NCBI GenBank assembly: GCA_015680685.1
Contig: MNCI01036292.1
Coordinates: 367,254 to 431,253, forward strand
From: Gnetum montanum
Lineage: Eukaryota > Streptophyta > Gnetopsida > Gnetales > Gnetaceae
Length of the DNA stretch: 64,000 nt
Direction: 5' to 3'
This document shows positions 10,418-23,100 of this stretch, piece after piece (the first letter of the stretch is position 1; every line of letters starts with the position of its first letter). Below the pieces are notes generated by a model. The model did not search any database, was not told the origin of the DNA, and was given only the letters and a program-made list of their open reading frames with translations. Position numbers and translations under genes: made by a program.

Positions 10418-11347
10418 GAGTTAGAAAATAGAATAGCTTTCAAAGAAGAAATATCCAAAATCAACACGATTAGGATAAATCAAAATTTGAAAAGTTTAGT
10501 AAAAACTCCTCTTTGTACCTTTTGGATAAAACTTCCAGGTTTTAAGCCATATCCAATTGATGCTTTAATAGATTTTGGTGTAGAAGTCAGTCTTGCTAAT
10601 GAAGCTATTGTCCCATCTTTCTTTTGGAAAGAAAGACCTAATCTTATCGTTAGCTTCAACAAAACTGCTACAACAGTAAATCATACTATGAAACTTCCTT
10701 TATTAATGCCAGATAGATCTCTTCTACCAATCCAAGTAAATGCTATTAACTGGTTATCCTATGATATGGTTATAGGAGTAGATAATCTTGCTAACCTCGA
10801 ACCATACACAATTAGCCAGAATAGAATATATTTAGGATTATACACATTTCCTAGAACTTTTAGGCCCATTAATAGATTCAATAGGACCAAATACAAAATA
10901 CCAAAAACTGAATGGATAGTCAATCAAATCCAACAAAGAACATTAGAATTCGATGCCATCAAAAAGAAATTGATGACAGTAGCTTGTGATGATCCAATTG
11001 CTTTTTGTCACAAAAAACAACATTGGTGTCACATCAAATTATTAGATGGAATACAACCTGAAGCCAAAGCTCGTCACATCGGGATGTCCCCAGAACTCAA
11101 AGAAGAATGTGCCCAGGAAATACAACAACTTTTGGAAAAATGTATGATTCAACCAAGCAAAAGTATGTTTTCCTGTGCAGCCTTTTATGTAAACAAAAGA
11201 GCTGAACTTACTAGAGGAAAGAAACATTTAGTGGTCAATTATAAATCATTAAATGCAATTATAAAATCCGTTCAACATCCTATCCCTAGTAAAGATGATC
11301 TTTTCCAACGTTTACAAGGGCCAGACATTTATTCAAAATTTGATTAA
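10418..11347 (+). pseudogene. Caulimovirid aspartic protease and N-terminal reverse transcriptase, right copy
   Basis: The open segment from about 10,487 begins with a retropepsin-like fold. The catalytic triplet position reads DFG (nt 10571-10579) instead of D-T/S-G, so the protease is probably inactive. The flap and end motif (VIGVDNL) are recognisable. From about 10,990 it continues into the RT fingers (motifs HIGMSPELKEECAQEI, SCAAFYVNKRAE, HLVVNYKSLNAI). It ends at a stop at 11345-11347, after which the RT is read in another frame. Confidence 0.8.
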
Positions 11348-12340
11348 AATCAAGCTTCTGGTAGATACAGGTATATCCTAAAGATAGATGGAAAACAACT
11401 TTCATAGTCCCACAAGGATTATATGAGTGGACTGTATTACGTTTTGGAATTAAAATAGCTCTATCTATATTTCAAGCTTATATGGATTCCATTTTTAAAG
11501 ACTATCCATTTATATTAGTTTATATAGATGATATATTAATTATGTCTAAAAACATTACAGACCATTTAGAACACTTAGAAAAGTTTTATCATCTTATTGA
11601 CCAAAATGAGTTGGTGCTATCACCGTTGGAAAAGAAAATTTAGATAGCAGTCGATGAAGTAAATTTTTTAGGTGTCATTATTAAAAATGGGCAAATCTCT
11701 TTACAAGAGCACATCCTTAAAGATATTGCTAAATTCCCAGATGTGATTTCTGACATAAATCAATTACAACGATTTCTTGGCTATCTTAATTATCTGTTTA
11801 GATTTTACAAAGATTTAGCCAAGGATAGAAAATTGCTTAATGAGCAATTAACAAAGAAAGCTGGCCCTTGGACTAAAAATCACACAGCTGCAGTCAAACG
11901 ATTGAAGGATCAATGTACAAAACTACCTTATCTCAGGTTACCAACACATGGCACATTGATTCTAGAAACGGATGCCTCCGAAGAATTTTTGGGAGCCATG
12001 TTAAAAGAAGATCTCCAAGAGATCACACACATTTGTAGGTATGCTAGTGGAAAATTCAATCCTGCTGAGCTTAATTATCATTCGACTCACAAAGAGCTCC
12101 TAGCCATTATTTGAGGAATTGAAAAATTCAGGCTATTCTTATAGGAAAAAGAATTTATTATCTGTTCAAATTTAAAATACTTTGATAAGTACCTACAATC
12201 CAAACATTTGAATAAGGTTTCCCATATGCGTCTTATTCGCTGGTCTCTATTTTTAGCTTATTTTAGTTATAAAACAAAATATTTATCAGGAAAAGATAAT
12301 AACCTAGAAGATTTTTTAACTCATGAATATCAGTACTAAT
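11348..12340 (+). pseudogene. Caulimovirid reverse transcriptase palm and RNase H, right copy
   Basis: In the shifted frame the RT palm is clear: FIVPQGLYEW near 11,400 and the catalytic YIDDIL box at 11521-11538. Connection motifs (INQLQRFLGYLNYL) follow, then RNase H with an ETDASEEFLGAML active-site segment (Asp at nt 11971) and YASGKFNPAELNYHSTHKEL. Stops at 11641 and from 12112 onward, plus the frameshift before 11,400, show it is dead. RT directly followed by RNase H without integrase fits Caulimoviridae rather than Ty3/gypsy. Confidence 0.85.
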
Positions 12341-12490
12341 CTTTTTAATTTTGCAAAAAGAATCCTGAACGAAGGATGGGAGCTTCGTTCCAGTCAAATA
12401 ATTCTCCCTTGTCCATTCTCTCGTATCTACTTATCTCAAGGTGCCATGACTGCTATTGTGCTTACATGTGTTGTGAATGTTGAGGCATAA
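12323..12490 (+). CDS. Small open frame overlapping the end of the viral RNase H
   Basis: A 55-codon ATG frame starts inside the last codons of the RNase H relic and ends at TAA 12488-12490. It has a hydrophobic C-terminal half (MTAIVLTCVVNV). It could be the start of a downstream viral ORF or chance. No homology is recognised. Confidence 0.2.
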   Translation: MNISTNLFNFAKRILNEGWELRSSQIILPCPFSRIYLSQGAMTAIVLTCVVNVEA

Positions 12491-13719
12491 TCTACCTTGA
12501 GTTAATCCTTCTTTTGTAGTTGATTCAAAACCATTGGGTGGTGTTGTGGGGTGCTTTTCAAGGGTAGCATTGTAACACCCTCACCCCATATTCTTGTTGA
12601 AATTGAATTGAACAATGAGGGTTGTGACACTATTTGGATTGTAAATGGAAGTAACTTTTGTCCTAAGGGAAATGGTTAAAAGGATTTGTTATCACAAATA
12701 AAATTGCCATTGTTCAAGAGTGACATCAATTATAACCAGCCTACAACAAATTGTTTTATCATCAACTTTATGAAAAAAACCAAGTTAATAAGGTCAAGGA
12801 TTCTACAACTGTTGTCTCTTACCCATGATACACAACCTTCTAGTGCAAAACATTCAAAAAACCAATGCACAACCAAGGTTGCAAATAATGGTATGATGGT
12901 ACAAAGGCTTTGTGAAACCTCAAGGGAGCACCCAATAATTATGAGATGAGACATTATTCCCATTTCAAGAATATCTGCATTTAGAAATAAAAGAAGAAAG
13001 CATGATTTAATTATCTTTGTTTTGTAGGAATTGTCAAGAACTTCAATTACTACTAAAACATTCATGAGGTGTTTTCTTGGGTCCAAGTTGGAATTTGAAT
13101 AAGGGGATAAAAAATTATAGAACTAATATTGAACTGAATAATCAACAATGCTAAAAAATGAAGCAATTGGATACCACATATCTATATCCTTAAATAACTA
13201 TATAACAAAGTTTGAATCATGTTATGTAGTATATCTTGAAAATACATGAATCAACATAACTTCCAAAACTAAATAAGACAACTAAATGATTATGGTGATG
13301 TAGCTTAGGATATGATAGAGAACAAACACTTAATAAAATAAGAAAAACTATAGAAACTTCAAACACAAGTTGAAGATCTAAGAAAAACATTCCAAAACAA
13401 AATAAGCGCACAGAAGAAAATAGTACAAATGCAGTATGCGCAACAAAAACTTTAGATGCAGGCTAAGAGTTAGAGGGAAGACTTTGAAAATGTATTAATA
13501 ATACCAAACCAACAAATGTTGCAATCTATTGGTAGAAATCTAGGCTAGGCTTTGTTAAGCAAATGGTGCAATGTAGTAAGAAGCATGACTAAAGGGCTTC
13601 CTTTTGCCATCATGGCCTATTACTTTCCCAACATAAAATAAAACAAAATAAAAATTCTTAAATTTAACATTATATAAAAAGTAAAAACTACATACAACAT
13701 GACATTTTAAATAAACTCC
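12491..13719. other. AT-rich stretch without recognisable gene
   Basis: No open frame longer than about 120 codons, no RNA gene and no clear element end was seen. Two overlapping frames near 12,686-13,086 have low-complexity, AT-driven composition and are treated as chance. A TGTAACACCCTCACCCC string at about 12,570 resembles starts of plant LTRs but has no partner in the window. Confidence 0.5.
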
Positions 13720-14056
13720 ACCCCACCAAATGTATGGGGTTGGTTTTTCTATTTTCTTGCTTCATGGAAAAATGCTCAGCTTGTATCGAGTTGATTTTAT
13801 TTGTTTGGTTTATGGGGTGGATTGACCTACCTTATGTGTGGGTACTCACCCTTGGTTTCATTTGCTGTGTTGGTCTTGGGAGGGGGGAGATGTGAGGGTT
13901 GGGGGTCACTTAAAAGGCCTTATGTTGTTGCTAGTTGGGGAGCCCCCTTCTAGGGGGAGATCTCTCCCTAGTTTTTGGATCTCAGTTGTATCTATACATA
14001 TGTTAAATTTTAATTGAATTTTTACCTGACCTTTTTCCAAAAATAAAATAAAATAA
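13720..14056 (+). mobile_element. 5'-truncated LINE, 3' end only
   Basis: The segment ends ACCTTTTTCCAAAAATAAAAT followed by an AAAAT-type tail, the usual 3' end of plant L1-like LINEs. A second copy with the same ending and a similar GGGGTCTCTCTCCCCTAG-like upstream part lies at 36,336-36,885. Only the 3' untranslated part is present, as expected from incomplete reverse transcription. Confidence 0.6.
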
Positions 14057-16880
14057 ACTATACCATTTAAACACTAAGAATTAATGCTAGACAGTTTATA
14101 CAATTTATATAAAAGAATTATAATGAATTTGCATGACACCACGTCCAACATGACAATTAAAAGAAAATTTTACATTCTAACAAATAATGTATTAACTAAG
14201 GTATTAGTGTACTAAACAATGTTTGACACATTATTTTTAAACAATACAAACAAATGAAAACAAAAGCAAACAAGAAATGACATGGATCCCAACATTATCA
14301 GCCCCTAATAAGGGACTTCTTGGAGGAAATTCTAAATAAACTTTTGCTTTTATTTTTCCCAACTGGCTTTGTATGGATAATGATACTTCAATTGTGCTTT
14401 TATGAGAATTGCCTAACTGGTTGTAATACTACAGTAGTTGTAGTTGAACTAGGCTGAAATAATGAATTAACTAACTAATCCAAGATGTCTAATTACCCAT
14501 ATCAATTAATTTGTGCAGTATCAAGTAAAATCCAAATTATTCAAATGAGAAGACTAAAATCTGAAATAGCAATTTGCAAGTGAGGAATCACCAGGATTAA
14601 ACCAAAATTAAAAATTATTCAAATTATAGGACTGCATCGCGTTGGAATTTCAAATTACAAAACACTGCTAAAATGTTTAGAATACAAACCTGCAGCTATG
14701 AAATCTTACTAACAGAAATTGAAACAACAATATTAAATGCCTTTGTCTCCAAAATCTAGTAGCAATAAAACAAGAAAAGCCGCATGATGAGAATGCACCA
14801 TAGATGCTTAAAGAACAATGCATTAGAGAAGAATGCTATTACAACAACTACATTTATCAATGGATAAAAATAGAAAATAAGCAAATAAAGGAAACTGTTC
14901 TCAGAATAATATTTGAACGATAAGTTAATTCAAGTTCCATCCTGCACTATTGAATTCCTGTATTTATTTTTGCAACTTGAAAATGTTCAAACTGATTCAG
15001 GCATGAAACTTGAGAACTACTATTTACTGTAATAGCCAAGCCAACTTTTCTATACATCCTGAAAAAAAATTCGAGAATTTACTTTAAACTTTATTCCCTC
15101 TTAGGTTGGCATTAAAACGACGATGAAACAAAGCCAAGCTAGTTTCGTAAAATTTGTCTTCAATCAAATTTCAGAAAAAGAGGATGACTAATAATCATTT
15201 CAAACTAGCATTTCTACAAACTGAAATGGCAAGCAAGCCAACATAACCAATGCAACGATTGACTAACTAGGAGTAAATACACAATAGCAAAGTGAAAGTT
15301 GTGAAACATCTTTGAAAGTAGGCCTAAATTGGACTAATATAAATGATTTAATTGAACAGGCAAATGAACAAGTAAATGAAAGCAGCCAGTCTGACAATTT
15401 CCTTAATTTTTCGGTTGCAGGTCTCATAGCTCTATCTTTCCTATTGTTCCTCATTTTCTCTAGAACTTGAATACAATTAGAAATTTACAAAACTGGGTAC
15501 TCTTGAATTTGAATTTGTAAAAGATGCTCACCAGTTATAGCAACGTCAATGAGGAATGTGCTTGAAATTGCAGTAAAAAACAATTAGAATCCTAATTGTG
15601 CAGCAGAGAATCAAAAAGTTTTTATATACTATGTTTGATGAAGCTCAGTAAACGTCTCGTGGAAATGATACATTAACATTATTTCAAAATTTTAAAGAAT
15701 TGACTTCCAAATACTGAATAAGCATGAATGATAGTAAATGCTAGGAGACATGGACAAATCATACTGTGTTAATGTATCCTTGTATAGGAGACAACTACTG
15801 TGGTGCCTCATTGTTTAATGCAACACATGATCCAGGAGTCCAGGAGGGCAAGGAGACCAACAAATGCAGAACCATACAGAATGTGCACACCTTGACTGCT
15901 TTCTTCCTAGTAGGCACCCAACATTGAAACATAGCTAATATTCATAAAACTGATTGAAAGTAATTAATGTTAAAAAAAGAATAAAATTTCTGAAAATCTT
16001 TCTAGTAGTATGGCACACCTTGAATATGCACCAGTCTCTCGGTTAATAGTTATAAACAAGAACCGGATAACTAACCTTGCAATGGACGAGAATGTTCAGA
16101 AGGCCACATACCCTAAATTACGCAAGGGTCTGTTCATAAGGTAAATCTAAGGTAGAAATTTCGTTACCAGATCAAGACCACAAATAAATTTTATTGAGAC
16201 ATAAAGATTCAGTGCTGTCCAACTAATCAAAATATTAGGCATATGTAACAAATCACAGGATGTTTCCATGCATGAGATATTTTGAATCCTGGGAGCTGTC
16301 AGTGAAGTTGTCTCAGAAAGAAGAATCTTCACTTTTAAAAGGAAGAACAAACATGAAGGGAAAAAACAATGTCATCTATCACAGCTATGCAAAGATCTTT
16401 CAAGAACATCATCATCATCATTCTAACCTTGTCCCAACAAAATGGAGGTGACTAGGATAATATCAGTAGAAAGCTATATCAAAGAAAAGATTGATTTACA
16501 GTTATATTTTTGATCCAAAATATTCCAGTTTTATGTGATAAGCTTTATAAACTGTGCATATATAAACAACATGCACGCATGCATAGCCACCAAACCTTCC
16601 AGCTTCTAAGCTGATCAGAGAAATATTCATTATTTTTTTATTTGAAAAAATTTTATCTATGATACTGAATGTAAATTTTTAAATGTAAAATTGGAATACA
16701 AATATCTCAAATTCAAATCTTCCACATGTTAAATATTGAAATTCCATATTCTGCATGCTTGTATTTGTATTCCTAACTTCATGCTACATTTAATAATACA
16801 AGTAGCAATTGCACCATTTGTAAATGCTACCAAGATGGTTATGGCTGAATCAAATATGAAATCATCAATTATTGTACATA
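14057..16880. other. AT-rich stretch without recognisable gene
   Basis: About 2.8 kb with frequent stops in all frames, no repeat shared with the rest of the window and no RNA gene seen. It could be low-copy intergenic DNA or intron. Confidence 0.5.
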
Positions 16881-16949
16881 TCAAATTATAACTAAAGTAG
16901 TGGAAAAAAGAGGGGAACAATGGGTGGAGGGAATGCAACTTAGGAGACA

Positions 16950-17749
16950 TGCAGAGCAACCGAGGAGTGCAGCGGCACAAACAAGGTTGGCAACACAGAT
17001 GGATGCATGCCATGCGAGGGTGGACAAGGTGTGGATGGACAAGGCGAGGGTGGAAAAGGCATAGATGGCCAAGGCATAGGTAGTATAGGTGAGGATGTCT
17101 CTGGAGGGCACGAGGGTTGCAGTAGCGCTTTTGGGTCCTTTAGTGGTACCTCAGGTGGAGGGGATGACATCTGGTCTTCAGGAGATGCGGGCATGGAGGC
17201 CATTGTATGGGACAAGATGACCATAAGGCTGCAGGTCAAGGGACTGCCCTAGGAAGGCATTCATACCATGGAATTAAGCTTGATAGGTTATTTTGTGTCT
17301 TTTGGGTCTAGGCTGAGGTTGGACCTTATCAAGAGGTGGGTGGTTGCATCTTAGTCTATGAGAAAAGTCCAAGTCCAGTTGCTCATGGGGGACCTCCTCT
17401 TGTTTGTGTTTACATCTTCTAAGGATCAAGATTGGGTTGTATTAGGAGGACCTTGGTTTTTGGATGCATGTGGATTGGCTCTAACGTATTGGTGTCTAGG
17501 GGTGCATTGGGAAATGAGGTTGTTCTCTATGACCCCAGTCTAGGTTCAAGTGTCCAGAGTTCAATGGGAACTTTGTATGGAGGATTTCCTATGGGTATTG
17601 GCAAGACAATTTGGGGAGTTCATCTCCTTTGATAGGTTTATAGTGACCAAGGAATGCATGGGATATGCATAGTTTTGCGTTTCGTGATTGTTATCCCCCG
17701 AGAACCTATTGAAAGAGGTCATCATCAACTTGCCTTTCAAGGAGGAATG
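16950..17749 (+). pseudogene. LINE-1 ORF1, first part (DUF4283-type domain)
   Basis: After a low-complexity Gly/Asp-rich N-terminal region, the segment 17,240-17,700 encodes motifs of the DUF4283 domain found in plant LINE ORF1 proteins (MGDLLLFVF, DWVVLGGPWFLD, WELCMEDFLWVLARQFG, SFDRFIVTKECMGYA), in more than one frame because of small indels. ORF1 proteins of this type are presumed to bind the LINE RNA. The segment stops at the LTR element's target site GAATG (17745-17749). Confidence 0.7.
17745..17749. repeat. Left 5-bp target-site duplication (GAATG) of the 12.3-kb LTR element
   Basis: GAATG directly precedes the 5' LTR and recurs exactly at 30048-30052 directly after the 3' LTR. Confidence 0.9.
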
Positions 17750-19305
17750 TGAAACACCACAAAATTTTGGCCTACCACTTTCAAACAAAATTCAAGCTAA
17801 GTCATGCTATTGCCCAACATAAGTACAGCATGACCGAACTTGAGAGTCTCCAAAACGGCATAAAATGACATTCAATGGAGCAAGCAAAGTCCCCCCGGGG
17901 CCCACAGGCGACTACACCAGCTTTCGGCATCCAAAATCAAAAGTCTCGGGCTCAAAATGCTTAGTTTTGGCTAAGTATACTTTGGTTGCACTTTCTTACA
18001 CTGCACAGCGCAAGGTTCAACGTCACCAACTTTTGGAGCCCCGAAATTGAGCCAAAATAGGCCAAAATTGAGGACAAGGACCCCCATGACCTCCACTAAT
18101 GGTTGCTCCAGGTTCCCAGCCCTCGGAATCTTGATTTCGGGCTCAAAAATATACTATTTTCACTGCTCATGCCCAAGTCACGCCCAGGTCATGTTGGTGA
18201 CATGAGTCCAGCGTGAGTGCCCCAAAACAGCCCCAAAACAACATCAAAATGACCCAATTTTGAAGGAACAAGGCCCCCTAAAGTTCCACTAATGATTACC
18301 CCAGGTTTCCAGCCCTCAGAATCCTAATTTCGGGCTCAAAAATACGCTGTTTTCACTGCTCACGCCCAGCTCACGCCCAGCCATGCTCACGCCCAGCCAC
18401 GCTCACGCCCAGCTCACGCCCGGCTCACGCTCACGCCCAACTCAGGCTAGGATGAGATCAACTCAAGGCGACGTCCTGTAGAAACCGATCCAAGTGAGCC
18501 AAAACCAAATTTTCTTTGCAAATTCATTGTAAATTTTTATTGTAAGCTTCACCATGTGTGAGCTTGTCAAGCCCTTACACTGCTTCCATGGGCATGAGTT
18601 AGCTTACGTTGTAAAATACAGTGCACCTGGTTTAAAATGTAGTTTGCCCATGTACACTTGTGAAACGATCCATCATTCTTTCATCTCGCCGTCATCGATC
18701 CTATTCATTCTGACTCCCAAGCCTAGATGAATGCATAAATACCCTGTACAAAGACATAAACAGGGTTGGCAAATGTGGGCAAATGTTGGCAAAAATCTGG
18801 CAAAAGAAACCAGCAATCCTGAGCCCGAACGCACATGATTCCCAGCACTTGCAAACACCACACATCGGAGCTGAACGTCTGACTTGCAATCCAGATTCGC
18901 AACTACGTTTTGACCGGTGCACGTTTTTCGTCAATTAATACAATACAATTTCATTTTTGCCATCCATTGTACTGTCCTGATTTATTGTTTGCATTGTTCC
19001 GTTTCATTGCATATTCCTGCATACATTCTGTCTACGCTTATGTTCCATCACATTTCGTTACATTTTGTTACGTTACTTTGTGTTGCATTATTTTCTCTGT
19101 TTTACGTTTGTGATGATAACCCCAACGTAGGCAATAGCGTACGCTCAGGGAAGTCCTTGGTTGATCTGTGTGTAGACCATCCAAGGCACTCTGCCTTCGT
19201 TTTTCTAGCTTGCCCTCACGCAAAGGCAGGGTCTTCTGTATCTCTTTGGAGATCTTTCGGCGTACGTTTCCTTCTAGCCTTACGTCGATGATTTCAGACA
19301 ATACA
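17750..19305 (+). repeat. 5' LTR of the 12.3-kb element
   Basis: 1,556 bp, starting TGAAACACCACAAAATTTTG and ending ACAATACA. It contains a CTCACGCCCAG minisatellite (about 18,355-18,450) and a TATA-like GCATAAATACCC at 18733-18744. The 3' LTR at 28,409 is the matching copy. Confidence 0.92.
18733..18744 (+). promoter_or_regulatory. Candidate TATA box in the 5' LTR
   Basis: GCATAAATACCC lies about 570 bp before the LTR end and is identical in the 3' LTR (29456-29467). It is the best TATA-like string in the LTR. The start site is not known. Confidence 0.4.
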
Positions 19306-19330
19306 GAAATTGGTGCTAGAAGGAGGGCCG
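19306..19330 (+). promoter_or_regulatory. Candidate primer-binding site of the 12.3-kb element
   Basis: Directly after the LTR end the sequence reads gaaATTGGTGCTAGAAGGA. TGGTGCTAGAAGGAGGG is like the TGGCGC-type primer sites of Tat-branch elements. The tRNA was not identified. Confidence 0.5.
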
Positions 19331-19439
19331 CTTGCCGTTTGACAAAACTTTAGACGCCCCACGGTTCGAAACGTGGTACTGATTAAGCGCTGTAACCAAA
19401 ACCCCCATTAACGCTGGTCCTGTTCATGTAGATCTTGCT

Positions 19440-19965
19440 CACATTGCAGATTTACTCAAGTTGAGCTTGACTAGTTACTCACGTTGAGCTTGACTAGTTA
19501 CTCACGCTAAGCTTGACCAGTCACTCACGCTGAGCTTGACCAGTCACTCATGCTGAGCTTGACCAGTTACTCACGCTGAGCTTGACTAGTTACTCAAGCT
19601 AAGCTTGACCAGTTACTCACGCCGAGCTTGACCAGTTACTCAAGCTGAGCTTAACCAGTTACTTACACTGAGCTTGACCAGTTACTCACGCTGAGCTTGA
19701 CCAGTTACTCAAGCTGAGCTTGACCAGTTACTCACGCTGAGCTTGACCAGTTACTGACGCTGAGCTTACGCTGAGCTTGACCAGTTACTCAAGCTGAGCT
19801 TGACCAATTACTCACACTGAGTTTGACCAGTTACACACGCTAAGCTTGCTCACACTGAGCTTGACTAGTTACTCATGCTGAGCTTGACCAGTTACTCACA
19901 CTAAGCTTGCTCAAGCTGAGCTTGACCAGTTACTCACGCTGAGCTTGCTCAAGCTGAGAACAGTT
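19440..19965. repeat. Minisatellite of about 23 bp in the leader of the 12.3-kb element
   Basis: More than 20 degenerate tandem copies of CTCACGCTGAGCTTGACCAG plus TTA lie between the primer site and gag. The CTCACGC core also occurs in both LTRs and at 25,890-26,600, so the element carries one family of motifs in three places. Confidence 0.9.
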
Positions 19966-20127
19966 ACTCACGCGGCAGTTTACTCACACTGCAATTGCTC
20001 ACGCTGCAGTTGAAATGTTGTTGTACATTGTTCAACACTTAGCCATATTTTCTCACGCTACACACTTAGCCCAAAACACACTCGACACTTGTTAGCTAGC
20101 CCGTACGCTGCCCCGTCACACATCACC

Positions 20128-23100
20128 ATGGAGTCTTCCCAGATCTCCAACACACATGCCCACATAATCCTCACACAAGAACAATACAACTTTATCTGTG
20201 TGAAGATTCAGGCCAACCTTCCCCTTGACACCACAGAACAGGAGGTAAAACGAAACTTCAAGTGCATATACATGGGAGGTCATAAATTCGTCCCCTCTGT
20301 ATACAACATCATCCCCCTTTCTGAGCCTCACCACCGACTCATCTCTCAGCTCCTTCTGGCAAGGAGCCAAAACACACAGCGACCCACTGAGAAGCCCCAA
20401 AACCAAGATGAGGAAGATGACTTTGCAGCACAATTTGAACATGAGGATTCGTATTACACCCTTAGTCCCCGTGCCCATGTTAACCCATCGTTCCACTCAC
20501 GCGTGGGACAGACAATTCATCATCATGCATCAACAAGCACGCAAGCACCGGTGTCCCGACATGGATTACCCACATCCACGTCCACCCAGTACATGTTGCC
20601 AGTGCAAACACATGGGGCCACTTTCGTTACATTGGCCCCACAAATCTAGGGTGTCACTTCACAGTTTGTAGCTAGGCAAGGAACCATACCCCTTGTTCAA
20701 CAACCCACTCACTTCAACGTGCCACACCCTGCAACCACAACTCTAAACGTTGCTCCACAGCAACAAATGACAACCCAACAATCTCCCCAACCAACTAATC
20801 TGCCTACCGCTCAAGAGTAGGCAGAAGAAAAATAATGGATGCAAGCATTAGCTGACGAAGTAAAGCACCTCAAAACCGCCAACACCGAAGTAGTTAAAGT
20901 ACTAGACGTCTACCATGATGATCCAATTAACTCTTCAATGCCACCGTTAACTTTACCCAAGGAAATCACATTACCCCAGTTAACCAAGTACAATGGGAAG
21001 GGAGATCCGAATGCTCACTTAGTCACATTTCGATCAGAAACTCTATTGCTTCAAGCTTGGCCCCATGCAATCTTGCGCGTGTTTGCTATGTCCTTAACAG
21101 GTGTAGCCTTAGACTGGTACTGAGCCTTGCCTCGTAACTCCATATCCTCTTTGGAGGATCTCTTACACCAGTTCGTTACTAGGTTTAAGTACAACCTGAA
21201 GCTTGAAGCAACACTAGACACTCTGATACAAGTGAAACAAGCACCACTTGAGCCTGTGCAGAAGTTCATCCAACGATAGAGTGCATCCCTTAACGAACTT
21301 CATGAGCCCATCCCTGAAACATATTTGCTTACGATTCTGAAGGAAGCCGTGAATGACTTCGTTAAGTCAAAGTTGTACTACCTAAGTGCTCAAATGTTGA
21401 GCCAAGCCTTCACGGAAATCAAGAACATAGAACAAGCTGCACAAACCAGCAATGATCCCGCCTATGTGGCTTACAAGAACCAACACGTTGCCAAACAATA
21501 GACAACAACAAAAACTGTAGCCGCAAGCACAAAAACAACAAACACCAGTACCAACCTACTTGCAACAACAAGGGCCACCCCAAGGCCCAACTTTTAGCGC
21601 AAGGATCACTCTAAGTACACGCCGCTACCCACGCGACCCTTTGAACTACTAGAGCAACTCCTCAAAATTGGGCAAATCCAATACAAACAAGTGGCAGAGA
21701 ATGCTCGCCGAAGACATGATAGGTATTGCGAGCTACTAAGGAACCCCACCTTAGCAGCACCAAATGAGCCCCCGGTTCCACGACATTTCAAGTTAGAACA
21801 ATTTTGTCACTACCACCAGATGTCCGGTCACAACACCGACACCTGCCGTGCGTTACAGGATTATCTATAAGCAATGATAGAACGAGGCCAACTAAATGTC
21901 AATACCCTAAATCAACCCAGTACAGACGATGCCTCCTATGTCATAAACTCCATTGGCGTAGATAGTAAGCCTAAACCTATGCGTCAACCTTTTGTGATCC
22001 ATGTGCCTTCCAGCAAGGCAACAATCCCCTCCGCCTCCACGAGCAAGGGGCCTTCCATCGTCATCAAGGTGCCACCTAGAGCACCGATGACACCTTTTGT
22101 GGTCAAAGTACCACCGCAATCGTCCGCTAAGACGTTAAACTAGCATGATGCACTGACCATAATCGCAAAGAAACCTTTCGTCATCAAGGTGCCACAACAA
22201 GCTAGTCAAACACCAATGACTCCTCCCAAACTACCATTTGTCATAAAAGTGCCACCACGCGATGGCCCTTCACCTACCTAGAGCCCAACCATAGGCAATG
22301 TCTCAACCTCTTCTCCCTCAAGGGTCAACCTTGCCAACAACATGGGTATGCCTACCAAATGGCAACAGAAGAGGACAAACGAACAACGAACAACATCCAT
22401 AGCTGAAACAAAAGCCACACCAAGCAAGCAACAATCAAACGTTGGAGCCCCTGCCCCTAATCTCAAGCAAACCAGGCCCAAGCCCTCTACGCAAGAGGCC
22501 CATCCCTCAACCCACACGAAGGAAGCCAAAGCCAACACAACGACCAACAACACAGACTTTGTAGTTGCACTAACCCAGGTAAAGCAAATGCTCAAACAAA
22601 AGAACACAACGACGAGCTTGTACGACTTGGTCATGAATTCAGCCGTTCATCGCGAAGCCTTGGCTCAAACATTAGCATCCATTCTTGTTATGGAGGACAT
22701 CCCTGCAAATGAGGAATCCATCCGTGCAACAATTTCGCAACACACACCACAAGGGTTGGGTTCAAACACCTTAGCCTTCCGCGACAATGCAGTTAAAGTC
22801 AACCCTGAACGAGGGGAGGTCACAACAGCTCCATTGTCGATTAGCGTATGTGTTGGGCAATGCACCATTCGCAGAGTGCACATTGATGATGGCGCGACAG
22901 CGAATGTAGTTCTATACTCTGTCATTAACAAACTAGGCATGGCAGACGAGATCATGCCAACAGAAACCACGTGTCTAAAATCCTTCAACGAATCACGTGT
23001 CACAGTTAAGGGCACAATTAACTTAGCCTTTGTGGCAGGTGAACAATTCCCCACCAGCGCGGAGTTCACTGTCATAGAAGAGATGCCGAGTTTCAACATG

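Larger units (their letters stand above)
4778..12490. mobile_element. Endogenous caulimovirid (pararetrovirus) block, two partial copies in head-to-head orientation
   Basis: Viral coding relics lie on both strands. Minus strand, reading leftward: movement protein (9,730-9,420), middle region (9,393-8,386), coat protein with zinc knuckle (8,330-7,353), acidic linker (7,354-7,101), then after 1.9 kb of foreign DNA a coiled-coil segment (5,187-4,778). Plus strand: linker, coiled coil, protease, reverse transcriptase and RNase H (9,731-12,340). Movement protein, coat protein with a CCHC motif and RT-RNase H without integrase are diagnostic of Caulimoviridae. The order in one long frame recalls petuvirus-like and gymnosperm endogenous lineages, though the genus cannot be fixed by eye. 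In-frame stops and frameshifts occur in every part, so the block is a non-functional relic. No tRNA-Met primer site or viral promoter was recognised. Confidence 0.85.

Noticed and set aside
9731-12340. Ty3/gypsy origin of the RT-RNase H relic
   Set aside because: No integrase or LTR is present, and the same sequence family carries a movement protein and coat protein, so a caulimovirid is the better explanation.
19056-19300. Small frames at the LTR ends (both strands) as genes
   Set aside because: They lie wholly in LTR sequence and differ between the two LTR copies by stops and indels.
19440-19965. CRISPR-like array
   Set aside because: Units are contiguous and degenerate with no unique spacers, and lie in the leader of a plant LTR element.
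22278-22634. Hydrophobic minus-strand frame opposite gag-protease
   Set aside because: Antisense shadow of a Thr/Gln/Lys-rich coding region.
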